In this document: in pieces, positions 17,434-25,466 of the stretch
Layout of the letters: each line of letters opens with the position of its first letter
How positions within the stretch are numbered: the first letter of the stretch is position 1
Origin: Schleiferiaceae bacterium
GTDB lineage: Bacteria; Bacteroidota; Bacteroidia; Flavobacteriales; Schleiferiaceae
DNA length: 64,000 nt
Reading direction: 5' to 3'
Assembly (NCBI GenBank): GCA_018402665.1
Contig: JAGYIN010000003.1
Location: 62,001-126,000, forward strand
Position numbers and translations under genes: made by a program
Notes under the pieces: generated by a model
What the model was told of the DNA's origin: nothing
The model's database searches: none
What the model saw: the letters and a program-made list of their open reading frames with translations, nothing else

Positions 17434-19053
17434 ATGCTCGTAACCCTTCAGTCTGGCTTAGTCCAGTTCCTTCATGCAACTCCCATAACTGTAGAGGTCA
17501 GTATCACCCGTGGAATTAAATATTTCATCGTTGGTCTTGCCGATACCGCTTTAAAGGAGAGCAAACAACGGATCTATACGGCTATTAAAAACACCCAGTT
17601 TCATTGGCCAGGCCAACGCATCACCATTAATCTCGCACCGACGACGACGCGAAAATTTGGTACACTGCTGGAATTGCCTATTGCTTTGGGTGTATTGGCT
17701 GCAAGTGGGCAGTTCCCCACGGACCGTTTAGAAGCGTACCTCATTGTAGGGACCTTGGGTTTAGATGGAGGCGTTGTACCCGTTGAACAGCCCTATCAAT
17801 TGCTTGAGTTGGCAAAAAGATTGGGTAAAAAGGGGGTTGTTTTAAACACGTACAGTGCGCAGCACACCTACCTAAACGAGCGCCAACACCCTGCGCTGTG
17901 CGTGGTCCGTTCTTTGAAAGAGGCCGTTTCCTTTTTTCAAACCGGACAGCTTCCAGCAGCGGCTAACGCCGCGCTCCGGCCACCTCAACCTCAGTCAGCG
18001 CAGTGGAGACAGGAGCGTGCTGCCTTTGGTTGTTTTTCAGAGGTGGCCGGCCAGCGCCCGCTAAAGCGGGCGCTGGAAGTAGCTGCTGCAGGCGGACATC
18101 ACGCGTTGATTGTGGGGCCGCCAGGAGTGGGAAAAACGATGCTTTGTCAACGTCTGCCGTCTATTTTACCTCCGATCACCCCCTGTGACCAACCGTGGCT
18201 CAATGGCATTCATTCTTCGGGAACCAGCGAAGAAAACCCTTTAGTATTTCAAAACCTACGTCCTTTTTTAAAACGCAGTCCACCATTGACTAAACGCCAA
18301 TTGCTCGGTTCACTCCCCGATACAGCAGGGCAGGTGGTTCAGCAATTCCGCAAAGCGCTGGTTCCATTAGACCCTCCTGTTGCAGCGCCCAAGGTGCTTG
18401 GGGATGTATTGGCAACTTTGGGAGGTGTGTATTGTATTGATGAACTCCATACTACTAGCGCGCGCATTCGGGACATGTTACTCCAGCCTATGAACGATCA
18501 TGTCCATCAGCTCATAGGGATAATGAATCCATGCCATTGTGGAAATTTCGGTCATCACGACCGGAAATGCCGGTGTACGGCTTCGTCATTATCTGGTTTT
18601 CAAGGTATGCTCAGCGGTGCACTCTTAGAACGTTTTGATATGTACCTGTTCGTACCATCCATGAGTTGGCAAGAAGAGGATGCAACGGAACGTTCAGCGG
18701 TTATTTACCGACGTGTTCAAGCGGCATGGCTTAGACAAATACAGCGACAAGGCAAGCAAAATGCACAATTAAGCTTGGATGAATTAGAGGCGTATTCAAT
18801 GATGACTAAAAGGGATTGGCGGGCCTATTACAGAATGGCTGCGCGCTACAACCTATCGAACCGAGCGCAGCGAAATTTGTTGGCATTGTCCCGAACTTTA
18901 GCAGATTTAGACGGTGTGGAAGCGGTTACGATGCAGCACATTGTTGCCGGTTTGGCGCTTATGAACCCAGATCGACGTGAATACAATCAAAGTTTTGATG
19001 CCATGGGGATGCCAGAAGTACAAAGGGTTCAGACCAGAGGCACTCGGGCTTAA
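17434..19053 (+). CDS. comM: Divergent YifB/ComM-type AAA+ ATPase
   Basis: 539 residues, normal length for the Mg-chelatase-like ComM/YifB family; ComM is a helicase that helps integrate transforming DNA. The N-terminal ChlI domain (VEVSITRGIKYFIVGLAD, INLAPTTTRKFG) is typical. Walker A GPPGVGKT is at residues 228-235 and Walker B ends at D336-E337 (CIDEL). The NPC-x-CG cysteine cluster and the LLERFD arginine are kept. The stretch that normally reads RPFRAPHHT is RPFLKRSPPLTKR, and the usual LDELPEF is IDELHTT. Single gene, stop shared with the end of a convergent gene. Function in this strain is likely but the motif drift is real. Confidence 0.85.
   Translation: MLVTLQSGLVQFLHATPITVEVSITRGIKYFIVGLADTALKESKQRIYTAIKNTQFHWPGQRITINLAPTTTRKFGTLLELPIALGVLAASGQFPTDRLEAYLIVGTLGLDGGVVPVEQPYQLLELAKRLGKKGVVLNTYSAQHTYLNERQHPALCVVRSLKEAVSFFQTGQLPAAANAALRPPQPQSAQWRQERAAFGCFSEVAGQRPLKRALEVAAAGGHHALIVGPPGVGKTMLCQRLPSILPPITPCDQPWLNGIHSSGTSEENPLVFQNLRPFLKRSPPLTKRQLLGSLPDTAGQVVQQFRKALVPLDPPVAAPKVLGDVLATLGGVYCIDELHTTSARIRDMLLQPMNDHVHQLIGIMNPCHCGNFGHHDRKCRCTASSLSGFQGMLSGALLERFDMYLFVPSMSWQEEDATERSAVIYRRVQAAWLRQIQRQGKQNAQLSLDELEAYSMMTKRDWRAYYRMAARYNLSNRAQRNLLALSRTLADLDGVEAVTMQHIVAGLALMNPDRREYNQSFDAMGMPEVQRVQTRGTRA
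18051..18076. repeat. 12-base-pair perfect hairpin inside comM
   Basis: Arms CCAGCGCCCGCT (18051-18062) and AGCGGGCGCTGG (18065-18076) with a two-base AA spacer. It encodes the conserved segment GQRPLKRALE just before Walker A. No T-run follows, so it is not a standard terminator. Confidence 0.8.
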
Positions 19054-19640
19054 CGTCGCCAGCTAGGATCTTTAGGATCGGGTGCGTTTTTCGTCCACTC
19101 AATAGGTCCATTGCATCCCAGTTCTACGACCATAGCATTCGGGCTGCCAAACACACCCAGCATGCTGCTGCGCCATACTCTGAACTCTTCGATGTCCACG
19201 CTGTAGCAGCTCAAGGTAAGTATGGCGATGTAATTCTTCTCAATGATGATGATGCCCGGAACGATATGATCCACGGTGCGGTAGTCTCGGCCGGGAGTGA
19301 TTCTTTTGTCGCCGATGAATTCTTTGAACCAGAATTTGAGCGCATATTTCAATTCTTCCTCGTCCTCATAAGCATAGGTGCTGAGATCGTATTTTGGCTT
19401 AACGTTGTTTCCTAAGTCGTTTAACTCTTTTTCAATTTGCTTGAGCTGGAAATACGAATGATGGATGAATTGGGTTTCTGGTAAAACACCGTAATCCGGC
19501 TCATTACCGTTGAGCTCCTTAATTTTATAATTCGCGGCCTGTTCTTCAAGAAATAAGGCGGTGCGTTGTTTCAATTCCTCCGCTTGCCCGTAGGACAGGA
19601 GTGGTGCGAATGCGAGTAAAGTGAAAATAAGTGTTTTCAT
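19050..19640 (-). CDS. Unrecognised secreted protein
   Basis: 196 residues with a clear signal peptide (MKTLIFTLLAFAPLLSYGQA, cleavage after SYG or GQA). The mature part is rich in charged and aromatic residues and has a beta-strand pattern in its second half (HIVPGIIIIEKNYIAILTLSCY), with two cysteines (SCYSV and LGCNG) that could form a disulfide. I do not recognise a family. The ATG overlaps the folC stop by four bases (ATGA), so it is the last gene of exbB-exbD-tonB-folC, and its own stop overlaps the end of comM. Probably periplasmic or outer-membrane associated. Confidence 0.7.
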   Translation of the reverse strand: MKTLIFTLLAFAPLLSYGQAEELKQRTALFLEEQAANYKIKELNGNEPDYGVLPETQFIHHSYFQLKQIEKELNDLGNNVKPKYDLSTYAYEDEEELKYALKFWFKEFIGDKRITPGRDYRTVDHIVPGIIIIEKNYIAILTLSCYSVDIEEFRVWRSSMLGVFGSPNAMVVELGCNGPIEWTKNAPDPKDPSWRR

Positions 19641-20836
19641 ATTTTTAAATCTGCTACGACAAAAGTGCTGCCTCCTACAAAGATAAGGTCATCTGCTTTT
19701 GCATGTTGTACGGCCGTTTGTAATGCTTCTTCAACGCTGGAATACGCGGTTCCATGATATCCACTAGATAAGGCTATTTCAGCGAGCGCTGCTGCAGCGA
19801 GCGTTCGTGGACTGCGAGTAGAAGTCCAGTAAAAGGAATCCGTTTTTGGAAATAAGCTCAAGGCTTTGGCATGTTCTTTATCTGCGGCCATTCCTAGCAC
19901 CCAATGGACGTGGTTTGCTGCTTCGTGGGCCTGCTTAACGATGTGCTTCAATGCATGCTCGTTGTGTCCTGTATCGCAAATAATGATTGGGTTGGCGCCA
20001 ATTTGTTGCCAGCGACCTTGTAGTCCGGTATTCTGAATTACTCTACTAAATCCTAGTTCCCATAAGGCACGCTCTTCGGGAAATAATAATGCGAGCGCTG
20101 TGGCGGCGGTATTGCTATTAAACACCTGATAGTTGCCCGTTAAGTCGGTAGCAATATCTAAGGGTGCGCTCCAGAAAAGTGGCGCGTTTTTAGCGCGTGC
20201 ATGTCTTGTAAAAACCTCTTGGGTTTCCGCATGTTTTTCGCCGATAATGACAGGAACACCATCTTTCATAATGCCTGCTTTCTCTGAAGCAATAGCACCT
20301 AAGGTATTGCCGAGCCATTGGGTATGGTCGAGTCCGATGTTGGTGATGATGGTCAATTCAGGAAGGCAAATGTTTGTGGCATCTAGCCTGCCGCCCATGC
20401 CGGTTTCTAAAATAATCCAATCCACAGTTTCCTGCTCAAACCATGATAGGGCCAGCATGGTCGTAAGCTCAAAGAAGCTGAATCCACCGGCCGTGAAGAA
20501 GTCTTTATTTGTTTCCACGAATTGACACACATAGTCTTCCGGGACGAGCGTAGTGCCAATTTTAGCACGTTCTCTAAAGTCAAAGAGATGCGGGGAGGAG
20601 AAGACACCGACACGAAGCCCCATCTCTTTCATTCCTGAGGCAAGCAAATGCACAGTGGAGCCCTTACCGTTGGTGCCTGCCACATGTATGGTTGGTATCT
20701 TTTTACCAGGAAAGTTCAATTCTTTCCATAAGGCCAGCGGACCTTCTAGACCAATTTTATAGTCTTTCGTTCCCCCGTCTCGCTGAAAATTAGGTACTGC
20801 ATCGAACAGCCACTGCACTGCTTGTTCGTACGTCAT
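19637..20836 (-). CDS. folC: Folylpolyglutamate synthase / dihydrofolate synthase
   Basis: Adds glutamate to folates (and to dihydropteroate) with ATP. 399 residues from ATG 20836. The Mur-ligase-type P-loop is GTNGKGST at residues 54-61, followed by SSPHLFDFRER, LETGMGGRLDATN and ITNIGLDHTQWLG, all typical of FolC. The frame is open 21 codons upstream but that part would lie inside tonB; MTYEQAVQWLFDAVPNFQR is the standard N-terminus. Its start overlaps the tonB stop by four bases. Confidence 0.95.
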   Translation of the reverse strand: MTYEQAVQWLFDAVPNFQRDGGTKDYKIGLEGPLALWKELNFPGKKIPTIHVAGTNGKGSTVHLLASGMKEMGLRVGVFSSPHLFDFRERAKIGTTLVPEDYVCQFVETNKDFFTAGGFSFFELTTMLALSWFEQETVDWIILETGMGGRLDATNICLPELTIITNIGLDHTQWLGNTLGAIASEKAGIMKDGVPVIIGEKHAETQEVFTRHARAKNAPLFWSAPLDIATDLTGNYQVFNSNTAATALALLFPEERALWELGFSRVIQNTGLQGRWQQIGANPIIICDTGHNEHALKHIVKQAHEAANHVHWVLGMAADKEHAKALSLFPKTDSFYWTSTRSPRTLAAAALAEIALSSGYHGTAYSSVEEALQTAVQHAKADDLIFVGGSTFVVADLKI

Positions 20837-21693
20837 TGCAATTCGAAACGGTAGACAATAAATCCAACACGACGACTGTTCCCTGCATCTGCACTCCATT
20901 TAGAATTGCGCGCGGCAACCTTCGCTTTATTCACTAGACAGGTATTGGAACCAAAATTAGATTTGGGTAATGAATCCGGAATTTGATTATTTGGAGCGAG
21001 TTCCGCTTCATAAACGCTTCCGGCCTCTGTAACCGCAATTTTAATGACCACGACACCTTCATAATTACAGCCCGTTTCTGGTTCAGGTAAGTTGATAGGC
21101 GTTCCAGACATCCAATATTTACCATTTCCACCAGCTCCGCCGTTCCCGGTTCTGTTTGGACTTAATGGATCGCCGTTGGGGTCGCCTTGATCACCGCCGC
21201 CTGTGGTTTCACCTTCACCTTGGCCTGTTCCATTGCGGGTGGTATTGAACATACGATTCAACCGTTCTTGTTGGCGTTGACGCTCCAATTCTTCTACAGT
21301 GGGCTGAGGATCCGGTTCGGGCTCCTGAACGGTTTCTTTCGGTTTTTCAGTTTCTTCCTTAGGCTGCTCGACCACTTCCTCAGGTGGGGTTGGAGTGGGA
21401 TCATCGGTAGATTCAATAACGGGGGCGTCCTCAACATCCTGGGTAACCACCTTTTCTTGTACTGGTGGAGTTTCTACAGGAGTTGCAGGCGTTGGTGGGG
21501 GAATAGTGGGAGCAGCTTGCGTATTTTGTCCAGCCCCCGTTTCTTCATACCCAAAATTAATTGCAATTCCTTCCTCTGGAGGTGGGTCTTGGTAGGTTAA
21601 GCCATAAAACGCAAACCAAAGCATGAGTAGGATGTGGACGATGACCGTCCAAACCTTTGCCTTGTTTTTATTGCGTTGCTCGTTAAATGCCAT
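20833..21693 (-). CDS. tonB: Energy transducer TonB
   Basis: 286 residues. One N-terminal membrane helix at about residues 14-32, then a long periplasmic stretch rich in Pro, Glu and Thr (about 45-140, with many EPDPQPT-like repeats), a Gly/Asn-rich linker, and a C-terminal domain (EGVVVIKIAVTEAGSVYEAEL) resembling the TonB/TolA C-terminal fold. With ExbB and ExbD directly upstream it should pass proton-motive energy to outer-membrane TonB-dependent transporters. No such receptor is encoded here. It starts two bases after the exbD stop and overlaps folC by four bases. Confidence 0.88.
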   Translation of the reverse strand: MAFNEQRNKNKAKVWTVIVHILLMLWFAFYGLTYQDPPPEEGIAINFGYEETGAGQNTQAAPTIPPPTPATPVETPPVQEKVVTQDVEDAPVIESTDDPTPTPPEEVVEQPKEETEKPKETVQEPEPDPQPTVEELERQRQQERLNRMFNTTRNGTGQGEGETTGGGDQGDPNGDPLSPNRTGNGGAGGNGKYWMSGTPINLPEPETGCNYEGVVVIKIAVTEAGSVYEAELAPNNQIPDSLPKSNFGSNTCLVNKAKVAARNSKWSADAGNSRRVGFIVYRFELQ

Positions 21694-21695
21694 GC

Positions 21696-22097
21696 CTATT
21701 TTGGATCAGTTGCGATGATCATTTTTAGATTGTTCCGGTAACCTATATCCAAAAGTCGTACCGTTTCTCCGGTAGGAACGCTTTGATCTGCGCGCAGAAC
21801 CACTACTGCTTGTTCGCCGTCGGTTAACTTTCGGGCTTCAGCCATTAGACGTTGTTCGACCTGGTCGTAGCCGACAATGGTTCCATTTACGTCAAATTCT
21901 AATGCTTCATTCACGGTGAGGGTAATGTTTTTCTTTTTAACGGTCTGTGCACCGCTTTTTGGCAAAATAATATCAAGCGCGCTTGAAGTCACCAGGGTAG
22001 AGGCGAGAATAAAGAAGATGAGTAATAGGAAGACCAAATCGGTCATGGAGGACATGTTGACTTCGGCGCTAACCTTGCTTCTGCTGCGTAAATTCAT
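21696..22097 (-). CDS. exbD: Biopolymer transport protein ExbD
   Basis: 133 residues: a short cytoplasmic N-terminus, one membrane helix at about residues 16-38 with the conserved Asp (SSMTDLVFLLLIFF) that carries protons, and a periplasmic domain (VVLRADQSVPTGETVRLLDI) typical of ExbD/TolR. It forms the energising complex with ExbB (10 bases upstream) and TonB (2 bases downstream). Confidence 0.95.
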   Translation of the reverse strand: MNLRSRSKVSAEVNMSSMTDLVFLLLIFFILASTLVTSSALDIILPKSGAQTVKKKNITLTVNEALEFDVNGTIVGYDQVEQRLMAEARKLTDGEQAVVVLRADQSVPTGETVRLLDIGYRNNLKMIIATDPK

Positions 22098-22107
22098 AGC
22101 GTTGTTT

Positions 22108-22806
22108 TTAGGCCGGTTCGTGCAATAAGTCTAGAAAGGCCATTGCGCTGTCCTCCAGTTTGTAAACCACGCGATCCACACGAGTTACTAGGAAGTTGTA
22201 TCCGAAATAGGCGATAATACCCACTAAAAGACCGGCAACGGTCGTGGTCATGGCCGTATAAATACCTTCGGCCATCATATCCAGCTTGATTTGACCGCCT
22301 GCGTTGGCCATTTCCTTAAAGGTCAAAATCATACCAATAACGGTTCCTAAGAAACCGATCATAGGCGCCCCACCGGAAATGGTTGCGAGCATAGGGAGAC
22401 CCTTTTCTAATCGGGTAACTTCCAGTTTTCCTTGGTTTTCGATCGCCTGAGTGATGTCGCCAAGCGGTTTGCCAATTCTGGTAATGCCTTTTTCAATCAT
22501 TCGAGCTACAGGCGTACTTTCTGCAGTACATAAAGCCTGCGCAGCATCCAGTTTACCATCCATCACCATGTCCTTGATATTGTTCATGAAGTTGGGGTCC
22601 ACCTTATTTGCATTGCGAATGGCGCCAAAACGTTCGAGGAAGATGTATACCGCGAAGATGCTCAGTATACCGAGGAACGTCATAATTAGAATACCACCAA
22701 TACCTCCTGAAGTCATTAACTCCAATATGGACATGGTTTTCTCTGTAGGTTCTTCAGCTATTACGGCCTCTGCACCGGTTTGAATTTGTAGAAATAGTGT
22801 GCTCAT
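22108..22806 (-). CDS. exbB: MotA/TolQ/ExbB proton channel protein
   Basis: 232 residues. An N-terminal hydrophobic helix at about residues 32-56, a cytoplasmic loop (EKGITRIGKPLGDITQAIENQGKLEV region), and two further helices at about 140-165 and 185-210, with ATISGGAPMIGFLGTVIGM, the ExbB family signature. It is the first gene of the exbB-exbD-tonB-folC operon. The spacing to exbD is 10 bases. Confidence 0.95.
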   Translation of the reverse strand: MSTLFLQIQTGAEAVIAEEPTEKTMSILELMTSGGIGGILIMTFLGILSIFAVYIFLERFGAIRNANKVDPNFMNNIKDMVMDGKLDAAQALCTAESTPVARMIEKGITRIGKPLGDITQAIENQGKLEVTRLEKGLPMLATISGGAPMIGFLGTVIGMILTFKEMANAGGQIKLDMMAEGIYTAMTTTVAGLLVGIIAYFGYNFLVTRVDRVVYKLEDSAMAFLDLLHEPA

Positions 22807-22832
22807 TTGTTTTGACTGATTTACTCAAAAAT

Positions 22833-22867
22833 CCATAAAAAGAAAGCCCCCGCAACGCGGGGGCTTT
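22833..22867 (-). terminator. Rho-independent terminator after nhaD
   Basis: Arms AAAGCCCCCG (22843-22852) and CGGGGGCTTT (22858-22867) form a perfect 10-base-pair stem. On the minus strand it is followed by a T-rich run. It separates nhaD from exbB. Confidence 0.88.
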
Positions 22868-22893
22868 TGAAATATCAACAAGATGAATACCTT

Positions 22894-24204
22894 CTAAAAC
22901 AATGTGCGTTCTAGGATGTAAACAGCCGCCCCTGCAAAGTATCCAACGAGCGCAAGCAGTGAAATATTCTTCAAATACCAACCAAATGGTATTTTTTCTA
23001 ATCCCATCACAGCAACCCCGGCTGCAGAGCCGATAATCAAAGCAGAACCGCCGGTTCCTGCGCAGTAGGCGAGGAATTGCCAAAAGACGCCGTCTTGCAT
23101 AAATAGGCCGTCGGCAGTGACTTCATACATTCCCATTGCAGCGGCGACGAGCGGTACGTTATCTACGATGGAAGAAAGTAGACCGATGATGATGCTTACG
23201 ATGAATACACCGCCTTCAGTATCCGTGCCGATGCTGTTGTCTAGGGCTACGGCGAGATCGCCTAATTGGCCCATGCTTTGAAGCGACGCTACGGCGAGTA
23301 GAATTCCCAAGAAAAACAACACTGAAGGGGTGTCGATTTTCTGCAAAACCCCTAGGGGGCTCAAATGATGTCTTACATCTGCTGGCTTTCTGCGGTGCAT
23401 GCGGTCTGTGATGATCCAAAGCACACCTAAGGAAAGCATCATTCCCATGAAAGGAGGTAAGTGAGTTACGGTTTTAAAAATAGGAACGAAAATGAGTCCA
23501 GCAACACCGGCGAAAAACACGAAATTGCGTTCAAAAGGTGTCGTCGGGTCCGTATAGTGTTCAGCAGTTTCTGCTTTCATGGGCCGCGTTACATTTCCTT
23601 TTAATCGGAAAGAGAGAATGGCCAAGGGCGCTAGAAGTGTGAAGAGTGATGGAAGAATGAGGTCCGTAACTATAGCTCCAGCAGTGATCTGTCCTTTGAT
23701 CCAAAGCATGGTCGTAGTGACATCACCGATAGGCGACCAAGCCCCTCCAGCATTTGCAGCGACTACAACCATCCCTGCGAAGAACCATCTGTCCTTTTGA
23801 TCCTCAATGAGTTTTCGTAGTAAACTCACCATAACGATGGAGGTTGTAAGATTGTCAAGGGCAGCGGAGAAGAAGAAACTAAGAATACCGATGATCCACA
23901 TCAGCTTTACTTTATTCGTAGTCTTTATTTTGTCCGTAATTACCGAAAACCCTTCATGCGCATCCACCAATTCGACGATGGTCATGGCTCCGATCAAGAA
24001 GAATAAAATCGAAGAAATCTCACTGAGGTGGTGTAACAGTTCGCCTTCGACCTCGTGTACGTGATGACTCGTGAGAACGTAGAGGGTCCAGGTTACTACG
24101 CCAGTAACTAGGGCAGCGGCAGCTTTGTCAATTTTTAACTGGTGTTCGAAAGCGATCGCGGCGTATCCTAGAACAAATACAACCAGCATTAAAGTGTAGA
24201 TCAT
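22894..24204 (-). CDS. nhaD: Sodium:proton antiporter NhaD
   Basis: 436 residues with about twelve membrane helices. The NhaD-type segments are clear: ALDNLTTSIVMVSLLRK, ANAGGAWSPIGDVTTTMLW and SSIVDNVPLVAAAMGMY, which carry the charged residues of the ion path. It expels Na+ (or Li+) in exchange for protons at the inner membrane, as expected in a marine or brackish bacterium. Its ATG shares one base with the stop of the Glu-type dehydrogenase upstream (TAATG), so the two are translationally coupled. A strong terminator follows. Confidence 0.94.
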   Translation of the reverse strand: MIYTLMLVVFVLGYAAIAFEHQLKIDKAAAALVTGVVTWTLYVLTSHHVHEVEGELLHHLSEISSILFFLIGAMTIVELVDAHEGFSVITDKIKTTNKVKLMWIIGILSFFFSAALDNLTTSIVMVSLLRKLIEDQKDRWFFAGMVVVAANAGGAWSPIGDVTTTMLWIKGQITAGAIVTDLILPSLFTLLAPLAILSFRLKGNVTRPMKAETAEHYTDPTTPFERNFVFFAGVAGLIFVPIFKTVTHLPPFMGMMLSLGVLWIITDRMHRRKPADVRHHLSPLGVLQKIDTPSVLFFLGILLAVASLQSMGQLGDLAVALDNSIGTDTEGGVFIVSIIIGLLSSIVDNVPLVAAAMGMYEVTADGLFMQDGVFWQFLAYCAGTGGSALIIGSAAGVAVMGLEKIPFGWYLKNISLLALVGYFAGAAVYILERTLF

Positions 24205-25430
24205 TATATGAGCAGTTTCAGAGCGTTAGTGTATGCTTTAAATGTAATAAGTTTTGTTTGATTATCAATAGTGTGAACGTCGCGAAGTGCATTGAAAATG
24301 GTGTTAGAAACGTCTTCAAATATTGCTTCATCTTCAACTACGGCATCCTCTTGCATTAAATAGCCAAAAACCCGCGCCATTCCACAATTGGAAATAAAGT
24401 CAGGAATTACAGCACATTTCGAGTCCGCGAGTTCAGCAATTGGGCCGTAGAATATCTCTTGGTCCGCAAACGGAACATTTGCCCCAGAGGAAATTACTTC
24501 CAGTCCGTTGTCTAACATTTGGGCCAATTGCATTCTATTGACGAGTCGCGAAGCCGCTGCAGGAATGAACACTTCAGCTCCCATCGACCAGATTTTCTTA
24601 TTCACTTCTTCAAAGGAAAGCATGTTTGGCGCGGCCAAAGCGTTGCCTTCTTTAGCATTGAATAGATGAGTGATTTCGTCGAAAGTATATCCTTCAGGAT
24701 CCATGAGCCCTCCAACTTTATCGATAATACCGACCACTTTTGCACCCATTTGACTCAGGTAGTAGGCCGCGCCTGATGCAACGTTCCCCCATCCTTGAAT
24801 AATCACTCTTTTTTGTGTGAGGTCTCCGCCCCATATTGCGTAGAAATGTTCGACGCTCATTGCGGTTCCATAGCCTGTGATTAAATCACCCACTTTAAAG
24901 TTGCCGACTTTTGAAGGGGTAAGTCGTTCCGCATTTACGGTAAGGCTCACACCATTTTGGAGTTGTTTTATTTTACGTGCTTTAGCGAAATCTCCTGGCT
25001 GGTAATGGCCGTTAAGAACGCCTTCTTGCGGATGAAGAATACCCAGTTCACTGGTAATGGGGATAACTTCAGTTTTCTGATCCACATTGAGATCACCACC
25101 GGTGCCATAGTAATTTTTAAGTAGCGGGTAAATTGCTTTATACCAGCGTTTTAATACACCTTCTTTGCGCGGGTCATTAGGGTCGAAATCGATACCGCTT
25201 TTTGCACCGCCTATAGCAGGTCCTGCTACGGTGAATTTGATTTCCATGGTTTTGGCTAGCGAAAGGACTTCATTTTCTGTAAGTCCAGAACGCATTCTTG
25301 TACCGCCACCAGCGGCTCCACCTCGAAGGGAATTAATGACCACCCAGCCTTTAGCTTCGGTTTCAGCGTCGTGCCAGTGGAAGACCACTTCTGCGGGGCG
25401 CTCTTCAAAAGCGCGTAGTTGTTCTTTCAT
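24204..25430 (-). CDS. Glu/Leu/Phe/Val-type amino-acid dehydrogenase
   Basis: 408 residues. Oxidative deamination of an L-amino acid with NAD(P). The catalytic lysine lies in GPAIGGAKSGIDFDP, the glycine-rich entry SLRGGAAGGGTRMR is typical, and the dinucleotide fold begins at VIIQGWGNVASGAAYYL. The length and the very N-terminal motif resemble the Bacteroidota subgroup that is usually annotated only at family level; glutamate or a branched-chain amino acid are both possible substrates. It is the first gene of a two-gene unit with nhaD. Confidence 0.9.
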   Translation of the reverse strand: MKEQLRAFEERPAEVVFHWHDAETEAKGWVVINSLRGGAAGGGTRMRSGLTENEVLSLAKTMEIKFTVAGPAIGGAKSGIDFDPNDPRKEGVLKRWYKAIYPLLKNYYGTGGDLNVDQKTEVIPITSELGILHPQEGVLNGHYQPGDFAKARKIKQLQNGVSLTVNAERLTPSKVGNFKVGDLITGYGTAMSVEHFYAIWGGDLTQKRVIIQGWGNVASGAAYYLSQMGAKVVGIIDKVGGLMDPEGYTFDEITHLFNAKEGNALAAPNMLSFEEVNKKIWSMGAEVFIPAAASRLVNRMQLAQMLDNGLEVISSGANVPFADQEIFYGPIAELADSKCAVIPDFISNCGMARVFGYLMQEDAVVEDEAIFEDVSNTIFNALRDVHTIDNQTKLITFKAYTNALKLLI

Positions 25431-25454
25431 TTAGTGCTCTGTTATAAGGGAGCC

Positions 25455-25462
25455 TAAAGGTA
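25455..25462 (-). promoter_or_regulatory. Possible -7 box for the dehydrogenase-nhaD unit
   Basis: On the minus strand TACCTTTA, one base off TAnnTTTG, lies 24 bases before the start codon at 25430. Weak evidence. Confidence 0.3.
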
Positions 25463-25466
25463 CGTT

